From Corynebacterium pygosceleis (lineage in GTDB: Bacteria > Actinomycetota > Actinomycetes > Mycobacteriales > Mycobacteriaceae): DNA of 64,000 nucleotides. Below are positions 46,046-54,923 of the stretch, piece after piece (the stretch's first letter is position 1; each line of letters opens with the position of its first letter). The position numbers and the translations under genes are program-made. The notes below the pieces were generated by a model. It made no database searches, had not been told where the DNA came from, and worked only from the letters and a program-made list of their open reading frames with translations. The stretch spans positions 62,001-126,000 of the forward strand of contig NZ_JAENIQ020000003.1 of the NCBI RefSeq assembly GCF_016595275.2, written 5' to 3'.

Positions 46046-46761
46046 CGCTGCAGCTCCCATCCACTGACGTGCAGGCCCACGAGCGCGGCGACGGCGAGCA
46101 GCAGCACCAGATCGGTCGGCCCGAACCCGACCCGGGTCACCGTGGTCGGCCGGACGGTTGAGCCGTCACGCAGGGTGGTGACCCCCAACCCCCGGATCAA
46201 CGCGGCGGCCGCGAGCTCGTCACTGATCCGGATCGCCGAGGACAGCAGCGGGATGACGACGTAGATGCCGTAGCGCACCGGGTGTAAAAGCAGACCGAGC
46301 GCGCCGGGCCGGATCCCTCGCAGGCTCATGGCCTCGTTGATCGCACGGGTCTCCGCCAGTAGCGCGGGGAGAAACCGTACGACCACGGCCAGCGGGATGA
46401 TGAGCCAGTTCGGGGCGTGCATCCTGCGCAGCGCCGCATTCAACTCGGTCGGACGCAGCTGCGTGAGGACGAACGCGGCGATACCGACGGCGACCGTGAA
46501 CCGGGAGATCCAGTAGGCCAGCACCCCCACCAGCGCCGCAGGTGAGTTCGACCAGTGGGCCGGGATCCAGTAGGCGGCGGCCGTCAGGAGGACGACCGAC
46601 ACCAGGAGCAGGATCGCCCACCGGACCCGTCCCGTGACCAGGAGGGCCGTGACCGTGAGCAGTGCACCTGCGACGGCCACGAGTTGATCGGTCCGGCCCA
46701 TCATCAGGGCGTTGACGGTCAGCAGCAGCAGAATGAGGGTGCGTGGATCGGCGCGTCTCAC
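46042..46761 (-). CDS. ECF transporter transmembrane component EcfT
   Basis: A 239-residue integral membrane scaffold linking the ATPases to the substrate-binding S component. It has about five helices; the coupling helices contain the ARG-like motifs NEAMSLRGIRPGALG and ELAAAALIRGLGVTTLRDG. The GTG start (MRRADPRTLILLLLTVNALM) overlaps the stop of the S-component gene (GTGA). The open frame continues upstream but only as a shadow of the S-component gene. Confidence 0.85.
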   Translation of the reverse strand: MRRADPRTLILLLLTVNALMMGRTDQLVAVAGALLTVTALLVTGRVRWAILLLVSVVLLTAAAYWIPAHWSNSPAALVGVLAYWISRFTVAVGIAAFVLTQLRPTELNAALRRMHAPNWLIIPLAVVVRFLPALLAETRAINEAMSLRGIRPGALGLLLHPVRYGIYVVIPLLSSAIRISDELAAAALIRGLGVTTLRDGSTVRPTTVTRVGFGPTDLVLLLAVAALVGLHVSGWELQR

Positions 46762-47336
46762 GCCAGCCCCGCCCGTGCGAAGTTCCGCCGTCCGACGCGC
46801 ACCCCGATCCGTCCCCCGATCAGCGCGAGGACGAAGACGAGGATCATCCAGACGATCATGGACCGGGGCTGCAGGAAGAACTCCAGTGCATCGATGTAGT
46901 CCTGGCCCATGGTCCCGGCGATGTCGTCGACGTACCGGGTCGAGTTGTACAGCAGGGGTACCCACGGTGCCATGTAGAGCTGGGAGAAGATCGCGTAGGC
47001 GACGGGCATGCGCCAGCCGCCGCGGAGCCGGGCGAAGGCGATGTCGCCGCCGAACCCGGCGAGGGTGGAGACGATCGGGGTGATCCAGGGATGCCCGGTG
47101 AGGACGAAGAGGATTCCGACGATCAGGCTCATCAGGGTCAGTGCGCCCATCTTCGGGGTGCGCGCGAGATACAGGGCTATGACGGTGCCGTTGAGCAGTA
47201 GCCCCAGTCCGAACCCGACGAACATGATCAGGGGTCCGATCATCCCGAGCATGCCGGTGGCGAAGAGGATGAGGAAGTAGATGACGGTGAAGATTCCGAC
47301 ATTGATGAAATCTCTGGTGTCGAGTCGGGATGCCAC
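46758..47336 (-). CDS. ECF transporter substrate-binding S component, MptD/Trep_Strep family
   Basis: A 192-residue membrane protein, first gene of the minus-strand operon. The starting RDFINVGIFTVIYFLILFA, the GHPWITPIVSTLAGFGGD block, and the end FARAGLA are typical of the Trep_Strep (MptD) S-component family, whose ligands are not generally known. GTG 47336 is chosen because AAGGAG lies six bases upstream. The promoter region carries a DtxR-like box at 47454-47472. S components of related ECF systems in streptococci and staphylococci import haem; the ligand here is inferred to be iron-linked but is not determined. Confidence 0.85.
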   Translation of the reverse strand: MASRLDTRDFINVGIFTVIYFLILFATGMLGMIGPLIMFVGFGLGLLLNGTVIALYLARTPKMGALTLMSLIVGILFVLTGHPWITPIVSTLAGFGGDIAFARLRGGWRMPVAYAIFSQLYMAPWVPLLYNSTRYVDDIAGTMGQDYIDALEFFLQPRSMIVWMILVFVLALIGGRIGVRVGRRNFARAGLA

Positions 47337-47453
47337 TCGGTGCTCCTTGGGTGATGAGAGTCGCGGCGCGACTTCCTGGTCTTTTGATCTCTCGTGCCGT
47401 TTGCGGATGGGATACCTCGGATCGGCCCCCATAACTGTGATCGCTATTCAGTA

Positions 47454-47472
47454 ATAGCATAGGCTTACCCTT
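47454..47472. promoter_or_regulatory. DtxR-type iron box upstream of the minus-strand ECF operon
   Basis: ATAGCATAGGCTTACCCTT matches the corynebacterial DtxR consensus TWAGGTWAGSCTWACCTWA in 14 of 19 positions, including the whole centre. It lies 118 bases before the S-component start and overlaps AT-rich -10-like words (TATGCT, TATTAC on the minus strand). DtxR with Fe(II) would repress the operon in iron-replete cells. Confidence 0.6.
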
Positions 47473-47599
47473 TCCGACAGGGGGGACGGGTTGATCCGCG
47501 GGGACCTTCCCCGTGGTCGGGTGGCGTCCGACCGGAAGCCCGCGCCGGATTCACGGTCCTCCGTGGACGCCCCGCCCGGGGCCGTTAGAATCGACCGAC

Positions 47600-48448
47600 A
47601 TGGCCAAGAACAAGAAGCCCCGTCCAACACCTGTCCCCGCGGACCGAGTCGCGGGACTGGTCGACGCCCACACGCATCTCGCGAGCTGCGGTGCCCGTAC
47701 CCCGGAGGAGATCGACGCCATCGTCGCCCGTGCCGTGGACGCCGGTGTCGAAAAGCTCTGCACCGTCGGCGACGGGCTGGAGGAGGCGTGCGCCGCACTC
47801 GAGGCGGCCAACACCCATGAGCGGGTCTACGCCGCGTGCGCCGTGCACCCCACGCGGGCGGATCAGATGGATGACGTCGTCCGCGCCCGGCTCACCGAGA
47901 TGGCCCGAGATCCGCGCTGCGTCGCGATCGGGGAGACCGGTCTGGACGCCTACTGGATCACCCGCTCCGACACCTGTGCGTCGATGGACGCCCAGGAGGA
48001 GGCGCTCCGCTGGCACATCGACCTCGCCGTCAGTTCGGGGCGAACCCTGATGATCCACAACCGGGAGGCCGACGCCGATCTCCTGCGGATCCTCGCCGAT
48101 TCACCGGCGCCCCGCGAGGTGATGCTGCACTGCTTCTCCTCCCCGCTGGACGTGGCGGAGGAGGCACTGTCCCGCGGATACGTCCTCTCCTTCAGCGGCA
48201 ACGTCACCTTCAACGCGAACGACCATCTGCGGGAGGCCGCGCGGATCGCCCCCGCGGGCCAGCTTCTCGTGGAGACCGACGCCCCCTACATGACGCCCGT
48301 CCCGTACCGCGGGTCGAAGAACGAACCCGCACTCATCGGCCACTCCTACGCACGGATCGCCCAGATCCGCGGAGTGGACGTCAGGGAGCTCGCGGATGAG
48401 GTCAACGCCACGTTCGACAGGGTCTACGGGCTGGACCTCCCCGCCTGA
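47600..48448 (+). CDS. tatD: TatD-family metal-dependent DNase/hydrolase
   Basis: A 282-residue TIM-barrel hydrolase. Metal ligands are in LVDAHTHLAS, the central glutamate in AIGETGLDAYW, then the histidines of LMIHNREAD and MLHCFSS, and the late aspartate in LLVETDAPYMTP. It belongs between metG and rpfB in M. tuberculosis (Rv1008), so it is core genome lodged between the two ECF operons. TAGAAT (47586-47591) is eight bases before the ATG. Confidence 0.92.
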   Translation: MAKNKKPRPTPVPADRVAGLVDAHTHLASCGARTPEEIDAIVARAVDAGVEKLCTVGDGLEEACAALEAANTHERVYAACAVHPTRADQMDDVVRARLTEMARDPRCVAIGETGLDAYWITRSDTCASMDAQEEALRWHIDLAVSSGRTLMIHNREADADLLRILADSPAPREVMLHCFSSPLDVAEEALSRGYVLSFSGNVTFNANDHLREAARIAPAGQLLVETDAPYMTPVPYRGSKNEPALIGHSYARIAQIRGVDVRELADEVNATFDRVYGLDLPA

Positions 48449-48491
48449 TCCGGCGCCGTCCGGCGTGGGCGCACCTGAGGTCGGGATGAGA

Positions 48492-48510
48492 TAAGGTTAG
48501 CCTCATGGTG
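48492..48510. promoter_or_regulatory. DtxR-type iron box overlapping the plus-strand ECF operon promoter
   Basis: TAAGGTTAGCCTCATGGTG matches the DtxR consensus in 14 of 19 positions with a perfect left half and centre. It contains the presumed -10 element TAAGGT (48492-48497) and overlaps the leaderless ATG at 48505, so a bound repressor would block RNA polymerase directly. Confidence 0.6.
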
Positions 48511-48723
48511 TGTTCCGCCGGGTGTCGTCCGCACCCGGCGGACGTGTCCGGCAACCCGAAACCGTCGAGAGGATGGTCCGCTGTGCCCTCACAGGCGTCC
48601 CCCCATTCGTCCCCGCAGTCACCCCGGCAGATGCTCCTGCGGTCGCGCCCGCAGTCGGGTCCGCAATTCGCCGACGTCTCCGGCGGGGTCGGGGTGCGCC
48701 TGAGCGCACCGATGCCACTGTGA
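48505..48723 (+). CDS. Small leaderless ORF coupled to the ECF fusion gene
   Basis: A 72-codon frame rich in serine, proline and glutamine (MVCSAGCRPHPADVSG at the start). Its ATG is seven bases after TAAGGT, and its stop overlaps the GTG start of the following gene (GTGA). Third-position GC is about 80 percent, higher than in the competing frame, which would extend the next gene to 48510. I recognise no family; it may be a leader peptide whose translation feeds the downstream gene. Confidence 0.4.
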   Translation: MVCSAGCRPHPADVSGNPKPSRGWSAVPSQASPHSSPQSPRQMLLRSRPQSGPQFADVSGGVGVRLSAPMPL

Positions 48724-50846
48724 GCGCGACGGAGAACCCGGACGGCACAACTCTCCGGGACCGGTTCCGGCTGCCGAGACTGACCACCCGGGCACTCATC
48801 GTCTGCTGCGTTCTCGGTGCCGCGTCCGGTCTCATCATCCAGATCGCACGCCCGGTGGGGTGGGTGCTGAAGGTCACGGTCCCGTGGCTCGCGTTCCCCA
48901 CGCCGTTCCCGTGGATGCTCCCGATGATCACCGCGGCCCTGCTGCTGCGCCGCCCAGGGGTGGCCACGATGACCTCGGTCGTCGCCGGAATCGTCGGCTT
49001 CAACCCCTTCTCCCCGATCTCGGGTCTGATCATCGACGCGGTTCTCGCGCCGTGGACCCTGCGTCGGAACCGTGATTCCAGCGGAGGCTGGCTCCTCGCG
49101 GCCGTTCTCTCCAGCATGGCGGTCGGCACGGTCAACTGGATCTCCATGTTCTTCTACCGCGAGTTCCTCCTGCTGGACACCGTCTGGATCGTGATGGCGG
49201 GGGTCGTACGCATCGGTCTCGGTGCGGTGTACGGCTGGCTGGCCTGGCTCCTGGCTGAACGTCTGATCAACGCCGGATTCGACCTGCGCGGCATCGCGCT
49301 GGACAGGGCACGGTCGCGGGAGGCCGGGCGGATCACCCGGGTTCCGGGCAGCGGGGACGTGGCTCCGCGTTCCGCGGAGGTCGTCATCGACCACCTGAGC
49401 GTCACGTATCCGGGTGCCCCCGCGCCGGCGGTCGACGACGTGGACATCACGCTCGCCGCAGGCAGCTACACCCTCGTGTCGGGGCCGACCGGGTCCGGTA
49501 AATCCACGGTCGCCCTCTCTGTCGCGGGTGTTCTCGGAGCGGGATTCCCCGCCGACACCACGGGATCGGTGCGCATCGACGGAACCACGGTCGCCGGACC
49601 GGAGGGAACGGTGGCGCCGGTTGCCGAGGTCGGTCGCCGGGTGGCCGCGGTCTGGCAGCATCCGGAGAGCCAGCTGTTCGCCGCCACTGTCATCGACGAG
49701 ATCCGCAGGGGGCTCGACCACCTGTGCGTCCCGGCGGAGGAGGGGACCCGGCGGGCGCTGGCCGCCCTCGATGACGTGGGGTTGTCCCACATTCACCCGC
49801 TGCGGGACCCCTGGACCCTGTCCGGTGGTGAGCAGCAGCGGCTCGTTCTCGCGGCGGCCCTGGTGCTCGACACGCCGGTTCTCGTGCTCGACGAGGTGAC
49901 CAGCCAGCTCGATGACGAGGCGACGGAACGGTTCACCGAGGTCCTCCGGAGGATCCGTGCCAGCCGGGACATCACGGTCCTCGCGGTCGACCATCACGCG
50001 GAGGCGCACATGGATCTGGCGGACCGGGTCGTCGTCATCGCGCCGGGAGGCTCCGTCGCGGTCGACGGCACCCCGGAGGAGGTGTACGGACGGCATGCGC
50101 GGGAGTGTCGGGAACTGGGCCTCCGTGTACCGGCACCCTGGGCCGACGACGAGACCTTCACCGGCTCAGGCCGGCGCTGCGCGACGGCGTCCACGGGGCC
50201 GTCGGCGGACACGGACACGGGGCTCCGGCTCGAGGGGGTCGGTGTCCACGGTCACGGCAGAGAGCTTCTCGACGGCGTCGACGCCGAGATCCCCGAGGGG
50301 GCGGTTCTCGCACTCAGGGGCCCGAACGGATCCGGGAAGACGACGCTGATCCGGGTACTGTCCGGTGTGCGCCGGGGGCTCCGTGGGCGGGTGACCCCGG
50401 GCCGTCGTGACCGGATCCGCGCCGGGATCGGGTGGGCTCCGCAACGTAGCGGTGACCTCATCCTCAGCGGCACCGTCGACTCCGAGCTGACCGCAGCGGC
50501 GAAAGCCGCCGGACTCACCGTCACCGATGACGACCTCACCCGGTGGCGCGACATGATCGGACTGTCCGACGCCGGTGGCAAACACCCCCTGAAGCTCTCC
50601 GGGGGACAACGGCAGCGGCTCGCCGTTCTCGTCGCGATGATCGGTGGCCCGGAACTGGTCCTTCTCGATGAACCGACGAGTTCCCAGGACGGCACCGGTG
50701 CGCGTCAGATAGCGGACATCATCTCGACCCATGCGGCCGACCGTGTGACGGTCATCGCCACCCATGACCCCGATTTCGCCGATGCGGTGGCGACCCACCG
50801 GATGCGGCTGGTCGGCGGCAGGACCGAAGGAGTGACCCCGGCATGA
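48720..50846 (+). CDS. ECF transporter: S-component-like membrane domain fused to two ATPase domains
   Basis: A 708-residue fusion. Residues 24-190 form five or six membrane helices resembling an ECF S component (YkoE-like in layout). ATPase 1 has GPTGSGKSTVALS at residue 255, LSGGEQQRLVLAAAL and VLVLDEVTSQLD; ATPase 2 has GPNGSGKTTLIRVL at residue 534, LSGGQRQRLAVLVAM and LVLLDEPTSSQD. Between the ATPases is a linker of about 40 residues. With the following EcfT this is a complete ECF importer in two chains. GTG 48720 is chosen for the GTGA overlap; a longer start at 48510 is possible but would add low-complexity residues. Confidence 0.85.
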   Translation: MSATENPDGTTLRDRFRLPRLTTRALIVCCVLGAASGLIIQIARPVGWVLKVTVPWLAFPTPFPWMLPMITAALLLRRPGVATMTSVVAGIVGFNPFSPISGLIIDAVLAPWTLRRNRDSSGGWLLAAVLSSMAVGTVNWISMFFYREFLLLDTVWIVMAGVVRIGLGAVYGWLAWLLAERLINAGFDLRGIALDRARSREAGRITRVPGSGDVAPRSAEVVIDHLSVTYPGAPAPAVDDVDITLAAGSYTLVSGPTGSGKSTVALSVAGVLGAGFPADTTGSVRIDGTTVAGPEGTVAPVAEVGRRVAAVWQHPESQLFAATVIDEIRRGLDHLCVPAEEGTRRALAALDDVGLSHIHPLRDPWTLSGGEQQRLVLAAALVLDTPVLVLDEVTSQLDDEATERFTEVLRRIRASRDITVLAVDHHAEAHMDLADRVVVIAPGGSVAVDGTPEEVYGRHARECRELGLRVPAPWADDETFTGSGRRCATASTGPSADTDTGLRLEGVGVHGHGRELLDGVDAEIPEGAVLALRGPNGSGKTTLIRVLSGVRRGLRGRVTPGRRDRIRAGIGWAPQRSGDLILSGTVDSELTAAAKAAGLTVTDDDLTRWRDMIGLSDAGGKHPLKLSGGQRQRLAVLVAMIGGPELVLLDEPTSSQDGTGARQIADIISTHAADRVTVIATHDPDFADAVATHRMRLVGGRTEGVTPA

Positions 50847-51649
50847 GTTCCGTCCCGGAGAAGATGCGGACGCTGACCGAGAGGGAACGGACGGAGGCGG
50901 TCCGCGCCTACGACCGTCGCACCCCGAGGAGCAGGTGGGCGCATCCACTGCTCGTCAGTGCGGCCGTACCGGTTCCCATGGTGGTCACCCTCATGGCCAG
51001 GGGGCCGGAACTGCCCGCGGTCGTCATGGCCGCCACTCTCATCGCCATCTGGGTGCTCAACCCCCGGTGGGGATTGGCGGCCACACTGTCGCTGCCGGTG
51101 CTCGTGGTTGTCGTCGGTCTCAGTTTCCTGTTCTGGTTGCCCGACCCCGCGGTGTACTCACCACCGGTGGACTGGTTGCCCGGCGATCCGCCCCGGGAGA
51201 AGGTGCTGCAGGGCCTGACCGGTGGTCTGCGGACGACCGCCGCAGGTACGGTCGCCGCGCCGCTGCTGCTGATGGTCACCTGGCGCGAGTTCACCGACAC
51301 CGTGCTCCGCTATCTCCCCGTCAGCTACCGGGTGGTGGACATCCTCGGGTTGGGCATGCGCTACCTCCGTATCATCGGTCGGGACCTCGTCACCGTCGGT
51401 CGGATGTCCGTGCTGCGGGCGCGGGGGAGCAGGGTCGCCCGGCCCCGGGTGACGGTCGCGGCGACCGTTCCGGTCCTCGCCGCGTCGATGCGTCAGGGGG
51501 AGCAGCTCGCCGTGGCCGTCGACGGGCGTGCCTTCGGCGCGTACCGGCGGCGGACCCTGCACCACGCGATCGAACTCCGACCGGTGCACTGGGTGCTCCC
51601 CACCGTCATCGTGGTCGCGGCCGTCGCCGGACTGCTCGTTCTGGGGTGA
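50843..51649 (+). CDS. ECF transporter transmembrane component EcfT (second system)
   Basis: A 268-residue EcfT with a charged N-terminus, about five membrane helices and the coupling motifs LRARGSRVARPRVT and AVAVDGRAFGAYRRRT. The ATG overlaps the stop of the fusion gene (ATGA), so both are made together. The protein is not closely similar to the EcfT of the minus-strand operon, which suggests two separate transporters rather than a recent duplication. Confidence 0.83.
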   Translation: MSSVPEKMRTLTERERTEAVRAYDRRTPRSRWAHPLLVSAAVPVPMVVTLMARGPELPAVVMAATLIAIWVLNPRWGLAATLSLPVLVVVVGLSFLFWLPDPAVYSPPVDWLPGDPPREKVLQGLTGGLRTTAAGTVAAPLLLMVTWREFTDTVLRYLPVSYRVVDILGLGMRYLRIIGRDLVTVGRMSVLRARGSRVARPRVTVAATVPVLAASMRQGEQLAVAVDGRAFGAYRRRTLHHAIELRPVHWVLPTVIVVAAVAGLLVLG

Positions 51650-51723
51650 CGGGCACGGTACCGGACCTGAAACGTACGGTGCTCAAAAAACGCCTGTCAC
51701 CTGCTGTGACTGTTGTGACTTAA

Positions 51724-53007
<1,284 letters not shown>

Positions 53008-53075
53008 CGGATCACCCGGCCTTCCCGGACCGGATGGTCGGGCCGGTGCGTCACTGCGGTAGATTTGGCGGCATC

Positions 53076-53984
53076 ATGGACACACCCCAGGACACCTCCC
53101 ACGCGGGCCCGCGACCTGCCGCACTGCTCGGACCGGTGGAGATCCGGCAGCTCGCCGAGGAACTCGACATCACCCCGACGAAGAAGCTCGGGCAGAATTT
53201 CGTGCACGACCCGAACACCGTCCGGAGGATCGTGTCGGCGGCGTCCGTGGGGGCGGACGATGACGTCATCGAGGTCGGACCCGGACTCGGTTCCCTGACC
53301 CTCGCGCTGCTGGACACCGTCCGTTCCGTCACCGCCGTCGAGATTGATCCGCGCCTCGCGGGCCGATTGCCGCAGACCGTCGCCGACCGCGCACCGGATC
53401 ACGCCGACCGGCTCACACTCATCCTCCAGGATGCGTTGACGGTCATGCCGGCGGATCTCCGTACGGCCGGCGCCCCGGAGCCCACGGCACTCGTCGCCAA
53501 CCTGCCGTACAACGTCTCCGTACCGGTGCTCCTGCACCTGCTGGCGGAGTTTCCCTCCATCAGGCGTGTACTGGTCATGGTCCAGGCGGAGGTCGCCGAC
53601 AGACTGGCTGCAGCCCCCGGGTCGAAGATCTACGGTGTCCCCAGTGTCAAGGCCGCGTTCTACGGTGACGTCCGTCGGGCGGGGGCCATCGGCACCAATG
53701 TCTTCTGGCCGGCCCCGAAGATAGATTCCGGTCTGGTCCGGATCGACCGTTTCCGGGCGGGGGGCGAACCCTGGCCGATCGGGGCGGAGAGCCGTGCCGC
53801 GGTGTTCCCTCTGGTCGACGCCGCCTTCGCCCAGCGGCGGAAGACTCTCCGTGCCGCCCTGTCCGGGCACTACGGTTCCGGGGTCGCGGCGGAGGAGGCG
53901 CTGCGTCACGCGGGCATCGAGCCGGGGCTCCGGGGGGAGAAACTCGGCGTCGCCGACTTCGTCCGGCTGGCGGGGGTCGTGTAG
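53076..53984 (+). CDS. ksgA: 16S rRNA dimethyladenosine transferase
   Basis: A 302-residue methyltransferase (RsmA/KsgA) that dimethylates A1518 and A1519 of 16S rRNA. SAM-binding motifs are [28 protein letters not shown] and the catalytic [30 protein letters not shown] is also characteristic. TAGATT (53060-53065) is ten bases before the ATG, giving a very short leader. The stop overlaps the ispE start by one base. Confidence 0.94.
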   Translation: MDTPQDTSHAGPRPAALLGPVEIRQLAEELDITPTKKLGQNFVHDPNTVRRIVSAASVGADDDVIEVGPGLGSLTLALLDTVRSVTAVEIDPRLAGRLPQTVADRAPDHADRLTLILQDALTVMPADLRTAGAPEPTALVANLPYNVSVPVLLHLLAEFPSIRRVLVMVQAEVADRLAAAPGSKIYGVPSVKAAFYGDVRRAGAIGTNVFWPAPKIDSGLVRIDRFRAGGEPWPIGAESRAAVFPLVDAAFAQRRKTLRAALSGHYGSGVAAEEALRHAGIEPGLRGEKLGVADFVRLAGVV

Positions 53985-54910
53985 TGGGCTCGGTCACCGC
54001 ACTCGGGCACGCCAAGATCAATCTCGCGCTGGAGGTCGGTCCGTTGCGTGCGGACGGCTTCCACGAACTGGACACCGTCTTCCAGTCCCTCGACCTGCAT
54101 GACCGGGTGACCGTGACCCCCGTCGACGGCCCGGCGGGGGTGCGTCGGCTCACCGTCTCCGGTCTCGGTGCCACCGGTGTTCCGACCGACCGGGCCAACC
54201 TCGCCTGGCGTGCCGCCGAGATGCTCCTCGACGGAGTGCCCGGGGCCCCCTCGGTGGACATCCACATCGAGAAGGGCATCCCCACCGCGGGTGGCATGGC
54301 CGGAGGGTCGGCGGACGCCGCCGCGACGCTGCTCGCCACCGGAGAGGTTCTCCGTACGGTCACCGGTGCCGCTCCCTCACGGGGGCGTCTGCTGGGGTAC
54401 GCGGCGGAACTCGGATCGGATGTCCCGTTCACGCTCCTCGGTGGAACCCGACGCGGCACCGGGCGCGGGGAACGGCTGGAGGAGATCCCGGTGTCACGGA
54501 GGTACCACTGGGTCCTCGCCTTCAACAGGGGGGGATTGTCGACCCCGGCGGTGTTCCGCGCTCTCGATGAGTCGCGCTCCACGGGGTCGGTGGAGATCTC
54601 CGGTACCCGTGCACTCCGCTCGGCTCTTCTCGCCGGCGCCGGGCCCGGGGAGATCGCACCGTTGCTGGTCAACGATCTCGAGGGGCCCGCACTGCGACTG
54701 TCCCCGACACTGTCGGGGATCCTGCGCCGTGGGCGGGACGCCGGTGCACTCACCGGAATCGTGTCCGGGTCGGGACCGACCTGTGGTTTCCTCTGTGCCG
54801 ATGCGGCCACCGCCCGTGTGGTCGCCGACTCCGTGACGGGGGCCGACGGTGTCGTCATGACCGCGACCGCCATCGGGCCCGCACCCGGGGCCGAACTTGT
54901 TCCACGATGA
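53984..54910 (+). CDS. ispE: 4-Diphosphocytidyl-2-C-methyl-D-erythritol kinase
   Basis: A 308-residue GHMP kinase of the non-mevalonate isoprenoid pathway. The substrate loop AKINLALEVGP is N-terminal, the ATP loop reads PTAGGMAGGSADAAATL, and the late motif is IVSGSGPTCGFLC. The GTG start shares its G with the ksgA stop. Isoprenoid supply links to the decaprenyl carriers used by wall-building enzymes such as Pmt. Confidence 0.94.
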   Translation: MGSVTALGHAKINLALEVGPLRADGFHELDTVFQSLDLHDRVTVTPVDGPAGVRRLTVSGLGATGVPTDRANLAWRAAEMLLDGVPGAPSVDIHIEKGIPTAGGMAGGSADAAATLLATGEVLRTVTGAAPSRGRLLGYAAELGSDVPFTLLGGTRRGTGRGERLEEIPVSRRYHWVLAFNRGGLSTPAVFRALDESRSTGSVEISGTRALRSALLAGAGPGEIAPLLVNDLEGPALRLSPTLSGILRRGRDAGALTGIVSGSGPTCGFLCADAATARVVADSVTGADGVVMTATAIGPAPGAELVPR

Positions 54911-54923
54911 AAGGTAAGCGGCT

